Of a stretch of 64,000 bases of DNA, positions 21,900 through 34,439 are shown piece by piece. Origin of the DNA: Ophioderma brevispina (Eukaryota > Echinodermata > Ophiuroidea > Amphilepidida > Ophiodermatidae); NCBI GenBank assembly GCA_023653785.1, contig JAMKCH010005340.1:124001-188000 (forward strand), written 5' to 3'. The notes under the pieces were generated by a model, which had not been told where the DNA came from, searched no databases, and worked only from the letters and a program-made list of their open reading frames with translations. Position numbers and translations under genes: made by a program. Position 1 is the stretch's first letter, and every line of letters starts with the position of its first letter.

Positions 21900-22145
21900 A
21901 AAAGGTATCGCATTTACTTTCCCCCGTTTTTCAAAAGGGGGGGGGGTTGCGGAAGGTTGCGGGGGGTCGTCAACCCAAATTCCACAAAAGGCAAAAGGCG
22001 ACTTTTATTGATTTTTTTAATAAAAAGGTCAGAAATTTCGAGGACTTTGACAATAACGTCCACTATTTTTGTGAAATGTTCAAAAAGTCCTAAAAGAACC
22101 ATTTTTAGGCAGTTCTTGCTGACTTACACTCCCCCAAAATAAATC
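21900..22145 (+). repeat. Dispersed repeat family Y ('ccccccaaattccacaaaagg'), copy 1
   Basis: Contains 'caaattccacaaaaggcaaaagg', 'aaaaggtc', 'aaatgttcaaaaagtcc' and 'aaataaatcctgcgt'. This order recurs twice at 51645-52195. It probably belongs to one short interspersed element family ending '...atcctgcgtacggccctg'. Confidence 0.75.
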
Positions 22146-23075
22146 CTGCGTTATCAGTAATAATCCTCTTTATTTTTCAAATATACGGACGAGAAACAAT
22201 TTTTGCTGCGCATACCACCACTTTCTCATACTTTATCACGTCCCTAGATATCACAAACTTAGCAAATAAAAAAAAAATCACGGAAAAACCAATTGTTCAG
22301 TATAACCCTTGCGATGACCTAAAATGAACATATATTCAATTGTTAATAAGATTGCTTAATGGGGGCGGAATTTCCGAATAAATGAAAACGGAGGGAAAAC
22401 CCCACAGGCACAAAAACATTAAGTGTAATGTGAAATTTCTGAAACAACCAGAAATATTAAAATAGAGTTAATTGTTCAACCCTTTTCAGGTATAACCAAC
22501 TCGCCATAGTTTTTTCTTCTTTCTTTTTGCTAGGCCAATGGCAATACTATAATAGGTCACGCGTATTGGTACCTCTTACAAAAAACAAACTTAAATGTTC
22601 TTTCCAGGGCTTTTCCACTTATTATTGGAGTTTTAAAGGTGAATTTTTCGTGTTTGTATGGTCTTTCCGGGTTTTATACAATACTTTAGAAGCATGATGA
22701 ATGTCAACCAAACACCTCCCGAGGATATCGCAGATCGTGCCGGGTCGCCACTTTGTGTGTAATTTAAGTTCATACTCGTAAAATGAGATGCTATATATCT
22801 GGGACTATCATGTATTTCGCTGTGTTTGGTTTGAGGGAACACTTTGCAACTAATAGCATAGAACACTAGATTTTTGTGTCCGTGTGACCTGCTTATATCG
22901 GGAAATAATTGTTGTACATATAGCTAATCTTGCTATCGTATCGATATTTTGTAACACAATATAGTTGTGAGCCAGGCATGTTGGTCGGTAACCCACCTTG
23001 TGGGGGGGGGGGGGGGGGGGGGGGAAAGAGGCATTTATACCACCAGGGCTACCTCATACGATGACATACACGAAA
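22146..23075. other. AT-rich stretch with a poly-G tract
   Basis: A G-run of about 26 bases lies at 22999-23024. No other feature is supported. Confidence 0.5.
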
Positions 23076-23767
23076 ATGTATGATGGCCCATTCGTAGGGG
23101 TAGCTTAATCGAGCTAGGGGCTCACAAAAAGATTATACAGGGGAAAAATGACAGTGGTCATGTTGATTTGAATTTGCATATTAACCTTAAAGGAGTTATA
23201 AGCTGAAAACGGTTTATTGAGGTCAAAGGTAAAAAAACATCCAAATATATTTAAAAAAAAACCTCAATTTCAGTGGAAATGGTCTCAAATTGTTTAAAAT
23301 GTTATTACAATTAAAATAAGGAATAGTTTGGACCATCTGCAATGTGAAATTACAAGTTACGCACCTCATTAGTACTACCCCTATACCCCTTTAGGGGCTG
23401 GGGTTAATTGTGGGTGTAACTTGGTAACTATACATTGTACAAATTGTCCAAACTATACCTTATTTTACTTGTGATTACTATACAAATAAATGAAGACCAT
23501 TTCCACTGAAATTGAGCGTTTTTTGTAGTATTGACCCCTGTCAAGCTAATTTAACCTTTGACCTACAATAACGGTTTTCAGCTTTAACTCATAGGGTAAG
23601 TCAGAGATAGCACAAACTATACATTTTTTTAATCCTTGCGATCATACGCACATTTTGATATGCAATTCACCGATTGTGGACCACTGTTTGAAATTTTACC
23701 CCTGGTATAAAATCTTTTTGCAGCCCCTAGCTCGCTTAAGCTACCCCTACAGATGTCCATCATACAT
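23076..23767. mobile_element. ~690-bp foldback element
   Basis: The left arm (atgtatgatgg, 'taggggtagcttaa', 'gagctaggggct', 'aaaaagattatac') is mirrored at the right end. The inner arm blocks 'tttcagtggaaatggtc' and 'gaccatttccactgaaa' also pair. The centre is near 23400-23420. Composition resembles the larger foldback at 27930-28935 ('acaggggtcaa', 'tataaggc'). Confidence 0.85.
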
Positions 23768-24076
23768 GGCATGCATGCATACATGCATACATGCATGCCT
23801 ACATGCATGCATACATGCATGCATGCATGCATGCAATACATTCATGCAATACATACATACATACATACATACATACATACATACATACTACATACTACAA
23901 ATACGTACATACAATACATACATACATACTAATACAACATCATACATACATCATACATCCATAAATACATACATACATCCATACATACATACAACATACT
24001 ACATACATCATACATACATACCACACATACACACACCTCACACACACCCACACACACACACACACACACACACGCG
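23764..24076. repeat. Compound microsatellite (ACATGC)n-(ACAT)n-(AC)n
   Basis: Begins with catgcatacatg hexamers, changes to acat tetramers from about 23850, then to cacaca from about 24020 and cgcgcg at the end. The 153-codon frame across it (23655-24116) consists of repeat-coded Tyr/Ile/His/Thr and is not a protein. It abuts the foldback element, which may have seeded it. Confidence 0.95.
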
Positions 24077-24290
24077 CGCGGCTGCGCGCAAGCATTTTTC
24101 AGTTCCACAGAGTTAGTTCTCAAGGGCCAAATTTTCCCATTTTTCAGTTCACATTTCAAGGGTCCAATTTTCAAATTGTCCAATTTTCAGTTCGCAAGAC
24201 CCCATTTCACAAATTTTGTTCAGTTCGCAAGGTCCAAGGTCAAAGGTGCGGACCCTGCGGGCGCAAACCCCTACCCAAATGAAAGTTGAG
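24077..24290. repeat. Short tandem 'ttttcagttc-caaggtcc' block
   Basis: The phrase 'attttcagttc..caag(g)(g/a)cc' recurs about five times between 24095 and 24240 with irregular spacing. No other function is apparent. Confidence 0.5.
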
Positions 24291-24324
24291 TGCTCCGAGA
24301 CTTACGTACGTACATATAGATATA

Positions 24325-24915
24325 TAGGACCGGGGGGCCACTGTATTCAAAGGTGGAATGAGCGATGAACATGGACTTTCAAAAATGTACCCTAAACACG
24401 TATTTTCCACGACTAAAAAACAAGCTAAAAACATACCCTAAACAAGTATTTTTATCGTTATGATACCCTCAACAAGTAACAGTGCATGAATATAAATTAT
24501 ACCCTGTATTATCCATGCTTTGCTTTACGTCCCAAGTTCCGATTACAATATTTTGAGATGATTTTGATTCTGATTAATGAGATATAACATGACATTTTAA
24601 GTGGTAGGACATGGGCGATTCCAGGATTTGAAAAAACGTCAAAATTCCCGGGGGGCTGAAGGTGAACTGCGTCCAAACTAGCTCAAAAGGGGCTGATTTG
24701 CAAGAATTTGCCAGAATTACCGGAGGCGCGCGCCCCCTCCGCCCCCTCCTGGATCCGCGCCTGGTAGGGAAAAAAAAACCTTTTTTCCATATTTTGCTGT
24801 TTTGGACACCCTAAACGGAGGTCCGCGCGTACATCGCCTTTGGAAAAAAGGCAACCTTTTACGCGTTTCTTGTTCACGCAGTCATATCCACCTTGGATAC
24901 AAGTGGCCCCCGGGC
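24325..24915. mobile_element. Element with inverted 'ggggccacttgtattcaa' ends
   Basis: The left block 'ggggggccactgtattcaaaggtgg' (24332) faces the reversed block 'ccaccttggatacaagtggccccc' (~24890-24912). The right half (24765-24910) matches 55292-55435 in reverse, including 'ggtccgcgcgtacatcgcc'. The middle holds another family member ('caggatttgaaaa...ccctcctggatccgcg', 24610-24765). Confidence 0.6.
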
Positions 24916-24931
24916 CCTATATAGTGATTAC

Positions 24932-25107
24932 AACCCGGTGTAGAAGTTAACATATTGTCCGGCGTACTCATAGTCCGGGAACATGGCGAAACAATAGGGC
25001 AATCGATTCAGTGACTCTTTACGCAACATCAGTTCACGCTTATTCCGTTTCGTCTATGGAGCCCCGGACTATGGCTCCCCACCGGACCATACTGCTTTCA
25101 ACCGGGA
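24932..25107 (+). mobile_element. Short palindromic MITE, copy 2
   Basis: Reverse-oriented relative of 5334-5510, sharing 'catagtccggg', 'acaatagggcaatcgattcag' (20-bp core) and 'cccggactatgg'. Terminal repeats 'cccggtgta' and 'tttcaaccggg' are less perfect than in copy 1. Confidence 0.78.
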
Positions 25108-27180
25108 TTTAAAACTATTCCTGAACAAGTTCAGTGATACACGTGAGTGAAACGGGAAATAATTTCTACAAAACAATCATATATATCAGCAATATCTTCA
25201 TAAAAAGGCTTTCAGAGACCTTTTCTAGCTAGAGGGAGGAGTGGATTCACTCGTACCTGTACACATGTTATGTGCTATCTAGGAAGATAAAGACGTTTCA
25301 TACTTGTTGAGCCGGGGGGGGGGTAGGACATCCAACCTAACAGCAACCTAACAGACATAACTCCGGCGTAACCCGAGTGCTAGTCAAAGACTTAGTAGGA
25401 GGGCGCTCTTACGCGCATATCGAATGGTCACACAAGACTGGACAAAGGCTAGGCCTGGTCACGATATTTAAATCTAAATGACCGTTATTGGAAATTGCAC
25501 TGTTTTGCAGTGAGGTTAATCCAAAGGATGTTCTATATAGATAGAGAGGTCCAAAACGTTACGTAATCTTTAGAAATTCACCGTTCTCGCATGTTTTTGC
25601 GACCACCAAAGAAAAACATAGAGTACAACAATAGAAACGACAATGGCTGGCCGCCGCTTCTTCCACATACTGTGGTGCCGCTTTGCATATCCACTAATCG
25701 GTAGTGATACAAAGTAATGTATGTGTAGAGGTGGCCAGGTGTAATAATCGTGTACCTGGATCATTGTGCTCAGATTAATCTTTTTTCTTATAATGCACTG
25801 CGCGCTTAGGTGAAAATTCATTGAGGCGGTTTATTAAATCAAGACGACTGATGTGTCATTTATTCGTTGTGTGGCCATGGGTAGGACAAAATTTAACCAC
25901 CCATAGCACCCAAACAATCCAACAATATATTTTTTTGGCGGATTGTTTGTATCGAATTGACATTATGTTGGATACAAGCACCCAAAACTGATAATTATTT
26001 CGTGCAATATTAAAAAAGTCAGCGCCCAGCACGGACGACTGGTTTTGAATGGTTTCACCCCTTGGGTTAATCCACTAACCATCGACGGATGTTTGACGTC
26101 AATAATTTTTTCTTGAACTTATTCATGATACATGCTACGATTTTTTGAAGGAAGAGATGATTTTGAATGTCACTGGAGACAGCGACTGCCATAGTAACTG
26201 CGCGTAGCGCTCCAAAATTACCGTTTTGGAAACCCCAAAGTCCAAATCGAGCAGATCGTGTCCTACCCCCTCTGTTGAACGATGCCAAAATGTTGGTGGC
26301 ACTATTTATCCAGTTCAGGTGTTGGCAGGCGGTACCGGCAAGAATCACAAATTTAGGCGTTATCAGTCAATTTTAACACATAAAAACGAAGTCTTTCTAA
26401 TGTGTTATCAAATATGTTATCAAGCAAAATTGTCTTATTCCCAAAAAGAAATGGGGTTTAACACAAGAAACAACACACCGGAGTTAATTCCCACGGCATG
26501 CAACCCTGGTTGAACGGGTCTGTGACCTATGTGGCTTTAATTGAATGAGTACGAGTCTAATAATATTCCTGTAATAGACATATTCCGTTGAATTAAAGTT
26601 ATAGACGGCAAACTTAAAAGTTAGCCTCAAAATTACGTGGATTTATTTAGATTCTTATTAATCTCCTAATCTGTTTTGGGGTTTTTGTTATGTTTATTGT
26701 GTAAATATATTTCTTTCATCAATGACTATCATTTGCTAGCATTGAAAGAAATTTCATATTTTCTGAAAATGTTGCCAGTGCCGCTTATTATACAATATTT
26801 CAAGAATTAAATTAATGGACCAATTACCACAATGGCAACTTGTCCACCTGACTAACCAATTAGTGAAAAAAAAATTTTTGACTAAATTAAATATTTTTCA
26901 TTATATTTCCCTTGTTCATATTTATGGCTAAGTATTAACATACACCTTATTATACCAATGAAGAGGAACGCATTCTAGCCATTTTCCTATTAAATATATG
27001 AAATTATTGCAACTTGTCAATAATGAGTAATTGTTATTTATTGTTGACTGTCCCCTTTCAAAGGTGAAGATCTTTGACCGCCATGAAACTACTTTACTTC
27101 ACTTCGTGCAATAGTAAAATTGCAATGTGAGATTTGACCTACCACTCATGCTCCTGTAGCATAGGTTGTGGCAACTGTTC
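25108..27180. other. Two-kilobase stretch without a supported gene
   Basis: Minus frames of 83 codons (25570-25821) and 93 codons (26067-26348) exist. I recognise no domain in either, and there is no clear splice framing. A G-run lies at 25313-25322. Confidence 0.4.
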
Positions 27181-27189
27181 CAGAGCGGA

Positions 27190-27370
27190 GCTATTTTATT
27201 AGGCAGGTCATATCTAATCTACTTTCCTACCACATATCACTAGTAATTTTTATGGTTGTAATATATTATATTCTTCAAAATAGCTTTTGGGCCACCCTGA
27301 TTGTTTGACTTAAAAACAACATGGCCGGCCCAGATCACCAATTTTACGAAAAATAGCTAAACCGTATTTT
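27190..27370 (+). repeat. Family X copy
   Basis: 'ggtcatatctaatctactttc', 'tagcttttgggccaccctg' and 'gacttaaaaacaacatggccgg' match the order seen at 4140-4330 and 6070-6240. Confidence 0.7.
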
Positions 27371-27929
27371 CCGTTAGAAATTCCACACAAAAACTCTTAT
27401 TTCCCCATTTTAAATTTTACACAACACGTTGCTCTTTGCATTTGACATTGTATATTTCACTAACCCTCACCCTTCCCCCGTTCCCCAGAAAAAGTCTGGC
27501 TCCGCCACTGGCGTCATCGTTGAACTACAACGCTACTGAACCTGAACATTTAGCTCACCCAAGCAGAGGCATGGTCACCTCTAAATAAAGTGAGATCTGT
27601 ATTAGTAAGTACTAACCACTGTCATGTTTGATTATTTTGCTGTGAATTATGTTTTTGGACATTCTAATTCTTGAAGCAATCATTTCTGATCATCAAAACA
27701 ATTGTTGTTTGTTATCAAATTTACGCTGTGGCAGGCTCATTATGTCCTAAAGGTAATTTCTCTGACCGTGTTCTCACTGGATACCAAGAAGCTCCAAGAC
27801 CTCTACTCTATAACAATCGGTCCAATTACGCTAAGACCACTAAGACCAAATTGATTTTGGACCAGTGTAGCCCGAGTGTACGGGATGGCGGGAGCGCCCC
27901 CTATTGTGAGCGGTATATTTAAATGGAAG
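27371..27929. other. Stretch without recognised gene
   Basis: A fragment 'aaaaagtctggctccgccactgg' near 27487 is the end of a dispersed repeat also seen at 50520. The 83-codon frame at 27671-27922 has no recognised domain. Confidence 0.4.
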
Positions 27930-28935
27930 CTGTATATCTGGGATATTGGAGGAGCGAGGACCCAGGTCAAACATCAGCGTTTACCCCTCACTACAGAAAA
28001 GTTTGACAACCTTTGGTATTAGTATGGACCCTCTAATCATGCTAGGTAGGTAGTCTCTCAAATTGTGGGTCCCTTTTTCATAGGGGCCATTTAAAGTTTA
28101 CACAGGGGTCAAACATTTTAAAATGCTCGCAAATCATGTTGAAAGGTATGCAATATGTCCGTCTAGTCATAAGGATTTCCAAAATGTATAGTTTTGTACC
28201 ATCTATGACCAATGGTTTTGAGTATTATAGGGGAAAATGGCTAAAATGGTAAAAAAGGTCAATTTCTCATTTGTACGGGGTCAAAATCGGAAGTTGCTCC
28301 AATTTTGTTGAAAATGATAAGGTTTTTCACTCGGCTTAATGAGTCAAAATAATGGAATAGTTTTTGTACCATCTGCAAGCATAGTTTACCCAGGTTATGG
28401 GACAAAATAGGGTCTAGGTCACATACCCAATTTGTGTTGCCTTCTTGACCCTTATCTCCGTAAGAAAGCATTTAACATAATACAAACTATACCTTTTAGG
28501 AATCCTCTTAACTCAGGCAATAACTTGCAAGTCTTTAAAATATAATCAGATTAACTGTTAATGTTGACCCCTGTACAAATCGAGATTGACTTTTTTAACA
28601 TTTTAGCCATTTTACCTTATAACTCCAAAACCAAGGTCGTATGTGTACAACCATATCATTTTTTTGGAATCGCTTAGTGAAAAAATTTAGATGGACAATA
28701 TGGCATACATTTAAACATGATTGGGGCATTTAAAAGTTTGACCCCTGTGTTAAACTAAATTGGCCCCTATTGAAAAAGTGGATACCCCATTTGAGAGTAC
28801 TACCTACCTTGCAATTTGATGTAGAGGGTCCCTACTAACTACCAAAGGTGTCAAACCGTTTCTGTAGTGGAGGTAAACGAACTCCTAAATAAGGCCCCTA
28901 GATATTCTGCTCCTCCTCTGTAATATCTGCAATGC
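27930..28935. mobile_element. ~1.0-kb foldback element
   Basis: The two halves are complementary along almost their full length. Left blocks 'ggaggagc', 'cactacagaaa', 'agtatggaccctct', 'aggtaggtagt', 'cataggggcca' and 'acacaggggtcaaac' all have inverse partners between 28550 and 28935. The centre is about 28440. No coding content. It resembles the arms at 23076-23767 and a fragment at 40155-40260. Confidence 0.9.
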
Positions 28936-29242
28936 CCTGTTTGGTCTGTCCTTGGTGGAAGATATTCATGAGTTAGACTTTGAGTAAAGACTCTTTTACG
29001 GAATAAAGCTGTAGAATCCTCCTTGTATCCTTTGAATCTCTTATAAAGATTTAATGCTAGGCTAGTTTCATGAGGTCTTACATGGAGGATGAACCCCACT
29101 GGAGCTAATTAGAATGACGTTACACAACAACACCGTTGATCCGTTGTGGGGATGGAACCCACGTTGTCAACTGCAAAGAAGACCAACAAACTTTTCTTTT
29201 TTGCGAACAACACAGATATCTTTATTTTACAACTACCTTCTA

Positions 29243-30321
29243 AGGTGTTCCCAAAAGATAGTTCCCCCCTAAAATTCGAGGACATTTCGTTGGCATAACA
29301 TCACTAAGAACTGCATGTTCAGAAAATTTTAAAAGTTTTTAAATAGAGAACTTTGGCTCTGCCACAAAAGTCGTTGCTGTTCAAAAACACCTTTGGCATC
29401 AACAACGCACTCGCTTTTCGCAAAAAAGATGTTGCAGAAAAGTGGCACTTTACCGTTCAAAGGTCTAAAGTCGGGAAATATCTATTTGCACAATGATTTC
29501 GTTTCCTTTCTTTATTTCGGTCTGAAGTAAATACGCGTTACACATTGACGCTAACAAACAATAAACAACAAGACAACATATCAGTAAACCAAACAAGAGA
29601 TGTAACTTTACATTCAATCTATCAACTAAAGTCAGTTTTCTTTGCATATTGCTCTTTTTTTATGAATAAAGAGGTAATGTTTGAAATGCTGTTTCAAATC
29701 AAATAAGCTTATTGTTTTGCCATTCATTGGTGAGACTCAATATCACCGTTTTCCTCATCGGCACTGCTGAATCACTAGTATGTTTTACATATGCTGTTTA
29801 CCAATTTGGTGATGTTCTGTTGATGAATGTGGTTTTCCATGGTCGCTGGATAATTCCACCACGTTGAGCCAGTGTAGCGTTCTCCTTTATCTGTCGATCT
29901 GCTTCATTTCAACCTGGTCTTTTGCTTACACAAATCTCATCTGCATATTTTGGAGACCGCATATTTGTCTTGTTTGTTTTATTTTGTTTGCCTATGCGTT
30001 AATGTTTTAAGCTTATTTACTTAAGACCGCAAGCATATAAAGAAAAGGAATAAATCGTGTTTTAATTGATAATTTCTTTACTTAAGAGGTCCTTAATAGG
30101 GTTAAGTGCCACTTTTTTGACAACATCATTTTTGGAAAAAGGAATGCGGTGGTTGATTCCAAAAGTTTTTTTGAAAAGCAACGACTTTTGGGGGGTGTGG
30201 GGGGGCAGAGCCAAGTTTCCTCCTTTAAAACTTTTAAACAATTCTAACATCCAGTTCTAAGTGGGAAGTTTATCAAGAAATTTTCCTCGAATTTTAGTGG
30301 GGAACTTCTTTTGGGAACCCT
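29243..30321. mobile_element. 1.08-kb element with ~200-bp TIRs
   Basis: The left end AGGTGTTCCCAAAAGATAG pairs with the right end (AGGGTTCCCAAAAGAAG read inward). Pairing continues through 'ctaaaattcgagga', 'aacttggctctgcc', 'caaaagtcgttgc' and 'aagtggcacttaacc'. The internal ~0.6 kb has no recognised gene. No clean target duplication was read. Confidence 0.87.
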
Positions 30322-31000
30322 GTACAACAGTCACACTGTTGGCAACCAGAGATTCCCGATGAGGGCGCACTCAGTTTTTCAAACAATCGTGTTTTTTTTG
30401 CATATACATATAATGCTTTTCCATAACATAATCATTGGTGAAATAACTAAGCTAAAATCGGAGTCCTTCATATAAAAATCACAACTTTTTTTAATAAAAT
30501 TCCGGATCCGGAAATGTTGTTATACACGGTTTCCTATGGCCTTGTATCCCTTGAGTAGCCTACATGCTAACTGCATGAAAACGAAACCTCCGATTCATCT
30601 CTAACTTTGAATGGTGTAACATTTTAGGTTACTATCTTTATTTCTAGTTGTCTATTTTAATTTCTCACCAATATTTCGAAGTCTCTAAGTCAAAAAAAGG
30701 CCTTTAACCCCAGAATTTTGGTCCTGAAACAGCACCCTGATCCCAATTTGGAACTTAGTTCTGAAAACACAAGTTCAAACGTTGCTTTATAGGAAAACGC
30801 GCTGTTGAACAGCATGACGGTCTCTGGATTACACGTTGACCCCCGGAGTGACTCGAATGGACCCGTTGGTCTGGAGAATGACCCAACCCCCCCCCCCCCC
30901 CCACGGGCAATAAGAGCGCGCTGGGATAGGTTGAAAGGATGTCAACCAAGCTTCTACTTAGTTAACTAACGCCCTCGATCAACAACATACTATACTACGG
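30322..31000. other. Stretch with poly-C tract, no gene
   Basis: A C-run lies at about 30885-30901. Nothing else is supported. Confidence 0.4.
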
Positions 31001-31004
31001 CTTA

Positions 31005-31050
31005 AAAAAACACAATGAAGATTTATCTTCAATTCCGTTATACACCCCCC
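31005..31050 (-). repeat. 40-bp motif shared with 37912-37955
   Basis: 'acacaatgaagatttatcttc' and 'aattccgtta' match the sequence lying directly before the gag start of the second gypsy element. A third inverted partial match ('ataacggaattgaa') lies at 31092. It may be an LTR or leader remnant, but flanking homology is absent. Confidence 0.45.
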
Positions 31051-31721
31051 TTCCCAGTATATGGTACCGGACCATTAAAAGAGCGTACAAGATAACGGAA
31101 TTGAAAGATTAACATCAACTGGATCTGCGAGTCCTGATCGGCAAATACATGGCCTTTGCATTTTTAAACTCAAAGTTTGACATTACAACTGCTGATCCGA
31201 AGTGGACTTCTCGGTTAGCACGGTTGTTAACCTGTACCACACTACGGCAATACTGGCGAACGATCAATGTGGCTCCTCTCTGTTTCTGCTGTGTCCGTTG
31301 GTGGCAGCTGTCTGGAGTCTTTGCTACCCTGGTGAATGCAGTTGAGTAAGTCAGTCGTCGTTGAAGTTGATCCACTGTAAAATGGCAGTCCATAGTAGAA
31401 AAGTGGCAAAAGGAATTTGCCGGCCGGCAGTCGAGGACTCACCTTTTAATGTTTGACTTAGTAAGGAAGTCGTGGTCCAGGAAAATATCTAGAATGCTCA
31501 TTTTAATCGGGAATCCTCAAATAATTACCCAAACGTTCGGAGTTTGCTGCAATAACTCCTCAAACCGGAATCTATGCATTGACATATCCGGATGCTAGTA
31601 TCACTTTAACACAGTTTTCAGAATAAATCAAATTGATATACGTGACAAGATTCATCTTCTCACCATCTCTATCCATAGCAAGCCACGCCACTTTTTTCCA
31701 TAGTGTTATCAACGCCAACTT

Positions 31722-31895
31722 GGAGTACTCGATACGAATATCGTACTCGTACTCGAGTACGAGGAAAATTTGTGTACTCGTACTATACTCGTACTCATGC
31801 TTGGGTACTTGTACTCATACTCGTACTCAGACATAAGTACTCCTACTCATACTCGTACTCGGGATTTAAAATTTTGCTGTACTCATCACCGTACT
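31722..31895 (+). repeat. TACTCG/TACTCA hexamer array 1
   Basis: Irregular tandem tactcg, tactca and tacgag hexamers, ending 'tactcgggatttaaaattttgctgtactc'. The same ending follows array 2, so the arrays are diverged direct copies about 1.03 kb apart. Confidence 0.88.
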
Positions 31896-32754
31896 CGTTA
31901 TCACAAGACATGAAGCTTAAAAGGATTGTTCGAATACTTGTAGCTATTTGTGGGGATACATTTTCAAATGTTTTCAATATAAGTCTGGGCAGAGTAATTC
32001 TGGGCCATATTACCACATTGTATTCTGCTCCTTTTTTGTATTCCTGTCATCTTCGATTATTTTCTGATAAAATTTATATGAATTAAATATAATAAAAATA
32101 TGAATATGATGCTAACCTTAGAAATTGTCTCTCAAATTACATTCATAGTCCCTACCATAGCATGTTGCATATGACCTCAATATTCAATTGTATTGATCAA
32201 ATATTCCGTAAGCATTTTGCATTTCAAAGGGGAGGGGGTCTTATTGTTTAATGATGCCCAATGCAGATAATGCTGTGGGTATAGGGTATGAGACCATAGC
32301 ACAGGATGATACAATCCATGCCATAATGGCTATGAATAGGGGCTGGGTCTGTGACTTGGGTATGGGACCAGCATGTGACCACAGCATGGTATGGATATGA
32401 GTTAATGTACAAGACTATGGTACAGGTACACATTTTATACCCGGTATGGGTACTACATGTAATTACACAGTACCATGCTTTCAGGAGTAGTGACTGATGC
32501 CTTTGACGGTTTTATTCATCCATGAATCCTTGGTGGGCCAACTTCCCAAACCACTATTCCATGTAAACAACTGAACTTGTTTTGTCTAAAGAAAACCAAC
32601 AAAGAATAATCGAGCAAATTACCGGTCAAGTATACACCATTCTCAAGTCTTGGTGGCGTAGTACATCATCATTATATGTTTGCCATCGTCAAGTCTTCAT
32701 CCTTGTCCATCGTCATCAACCAGATTACGAAGGCTGCAATGTTTGCAAAGTACC
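31896..32754. other. Spacer between hexamer arrays
   Basis: No gene was recognised. A ggtatg/gtatgg-rich part (32270-32460) may be a decayed simple repeat. Confidence 0.4.
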
Positions 32755-32990
32755 ATACCCAACTCGTACTCATGCAAAAGTACTCGTACTCATACGCGTA
32801 CTCGGCACAAGTACTCGTACTCATACGCATACTCAGGCACAAGTACCTGTACGTCATACTCGTACTCGGGATGTAAAATTTTGCTGTACTCATACTCCGT
32901 ACTCGTACTCATGACCAAAATACTCATACTCGTACTCATACCGGGGTCAAGTACTCGTACTCATACGCGTACTCGAAAAAAGTACTCATC
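32755..32990 (+). repeat. TACTCG/TACTCA hexamer array 2
   Basis: Longer version of array 1 with 'tactcgggatgtaaaattttgctgtactc' near 32863-32890. Thr/Arg/Tyr/Ser-rich frames on both strands arise from the hexamers. Confidence 0.88.
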
Positions 32991-34099
32991 TTTGCTACAA
33001 GTCTGATAAACGCAACTCGCTGCACCACCACCGCGATCACCACCCCTACCATTAGTTCGTGAAGGAACGGACACACTAACTCTAACGGTACCGTGCAGGT
33101 CTTTGACGGATGCGCCCTGGGCTTTCGGCGACCCAGAAAGATCCTTGCTCTCTCTTCTTGACTGCAGGCAAACCGCAACCTCTTCGTTAAGACTGCCAGC
33201 CAACGTTACGTGCACGCTCGTTCAATACGAGATTGATCAGTGATGCCTGACTGTTCTGCAACACACGTCTCATCTTTGCCCCATTTCCTAAATCACGATA
33301 GACTTTTATCGTGCAAATCCAAGCTAGCAGAGTTCCACTGCAATTTTGAATTTTCCCCGCGCAAGTGATGTTTCAATAATTTGCTAGTCCTGACTGTATT
33401 ACTACACTTTAAATAGTTTATAAATGGTGTCTAACTGAGATAAAGTTTCGCAAGCCAGTTGTGTATAAAGCAAATTTCGCGTGATAAAAAATGTGGAAGG
33501 AAATATAAACAATTTCGCCTCCGACATATAGCTGGAAATCAACGCATCGCAACCCCTCTGTATTGTACAAAATTGCACTCGATTGTCCTGGGCTTTGCAT
33601 GGTGCATACTCCCATTCCACCACAAGCCTGTGAGTTGCAGCAAGTCGCCCCCGTAATAGTCCAGATCGACCCGCCTGTTAACACCCGCGCATTTTTCTCG
33701 GCATTCATTACCGCTACAATAGTATATGCTACGTCCGTTTTAGTAGGAACTTGAATATAAAATGCTAGTTCCTGCCTGTATTAACCCAACAGTTCAATGT
33801 TAATTTGTTAATATTTTGAAAGCCAATATCGTACGGTTCAATGATAGATGTCTCCGCCTTGATAAACTTCGCTAAGTGAACAGTTTTTTTGAAAGAGTAA
33901 TCTCACTATATTTTACCAACATAACCTCCGATTTGGATCAAATTTTATAATTTATGTTCTTGATTTGAAAGAATGATCAACAAGAATGGTTCTTTAACTA
34001 ACTGCCTGTACATGTTTGGTACAAGAGTTTTTGGAAAGTCACAGATACTAGTGGTTTTTAGATCACTACGTGCAAATCTAATTAATATTCAAAATCCAC
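32991..34099. other. Stretch without recognised gene
   Basis: A GC-richer segment at 33030-33215 is open on the minus strand for about 80 codons in two frames. I could not relate either to a family. The rest is AT-rich with short frames. Confidence 0.4.
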
Positions 34100-34439
34100 G
34101 TTGACTGTGCATACGGGGAACGTAAAATAAGGCCATTTCTAGACCTGCGGCCCTGCACTGGACTGCGGAGCCCCTCCTGACTTCGCTGAATGCATCATTG
34201 CCTTAGCTGTTTTTCTGGAAGTCCTCATTCTGTCAGGTGAAGTTTCTGCGCAATTCTTGGTGGTCGTGCTGAAGCCTCTACACCATCACCGCTGGCCGAA
34301 GTTGAAGTCACCGCACCTCCGCTGCTGAGTCGAAGCCATCACCCTTACAACCAGATGAAACCCCTGCACCTCCACTGGCGGCTGAAATCTCCCACCCTCA
34401 CCACCGTCAATCTCCTATCTCCATACCCCCACCCACCAA

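Noticed and set aside
23655..24116. 153-codon open frame
   Set aside because: It lies over ACAT/AC microsatellite; composition is purely repeat-derived.
26067..26348. 93-codon minus frame, considered as a receptor exon because of 'WINSATNI'
   Set aside because: The resemblance is one short motif, with no flanking transmembrane segments or splice sites.
32582..33006. Thr/Arg/Tyr/Ser-rich frames of about 110 codons
   Set aside because: They follow the TACTCG hexamer array in several frames at once.
33040..33215. GC-richer minus frames, considered as a host exon
   Set aside because: Two frames are open at once and neither shows a recognisable domain or splice framing.
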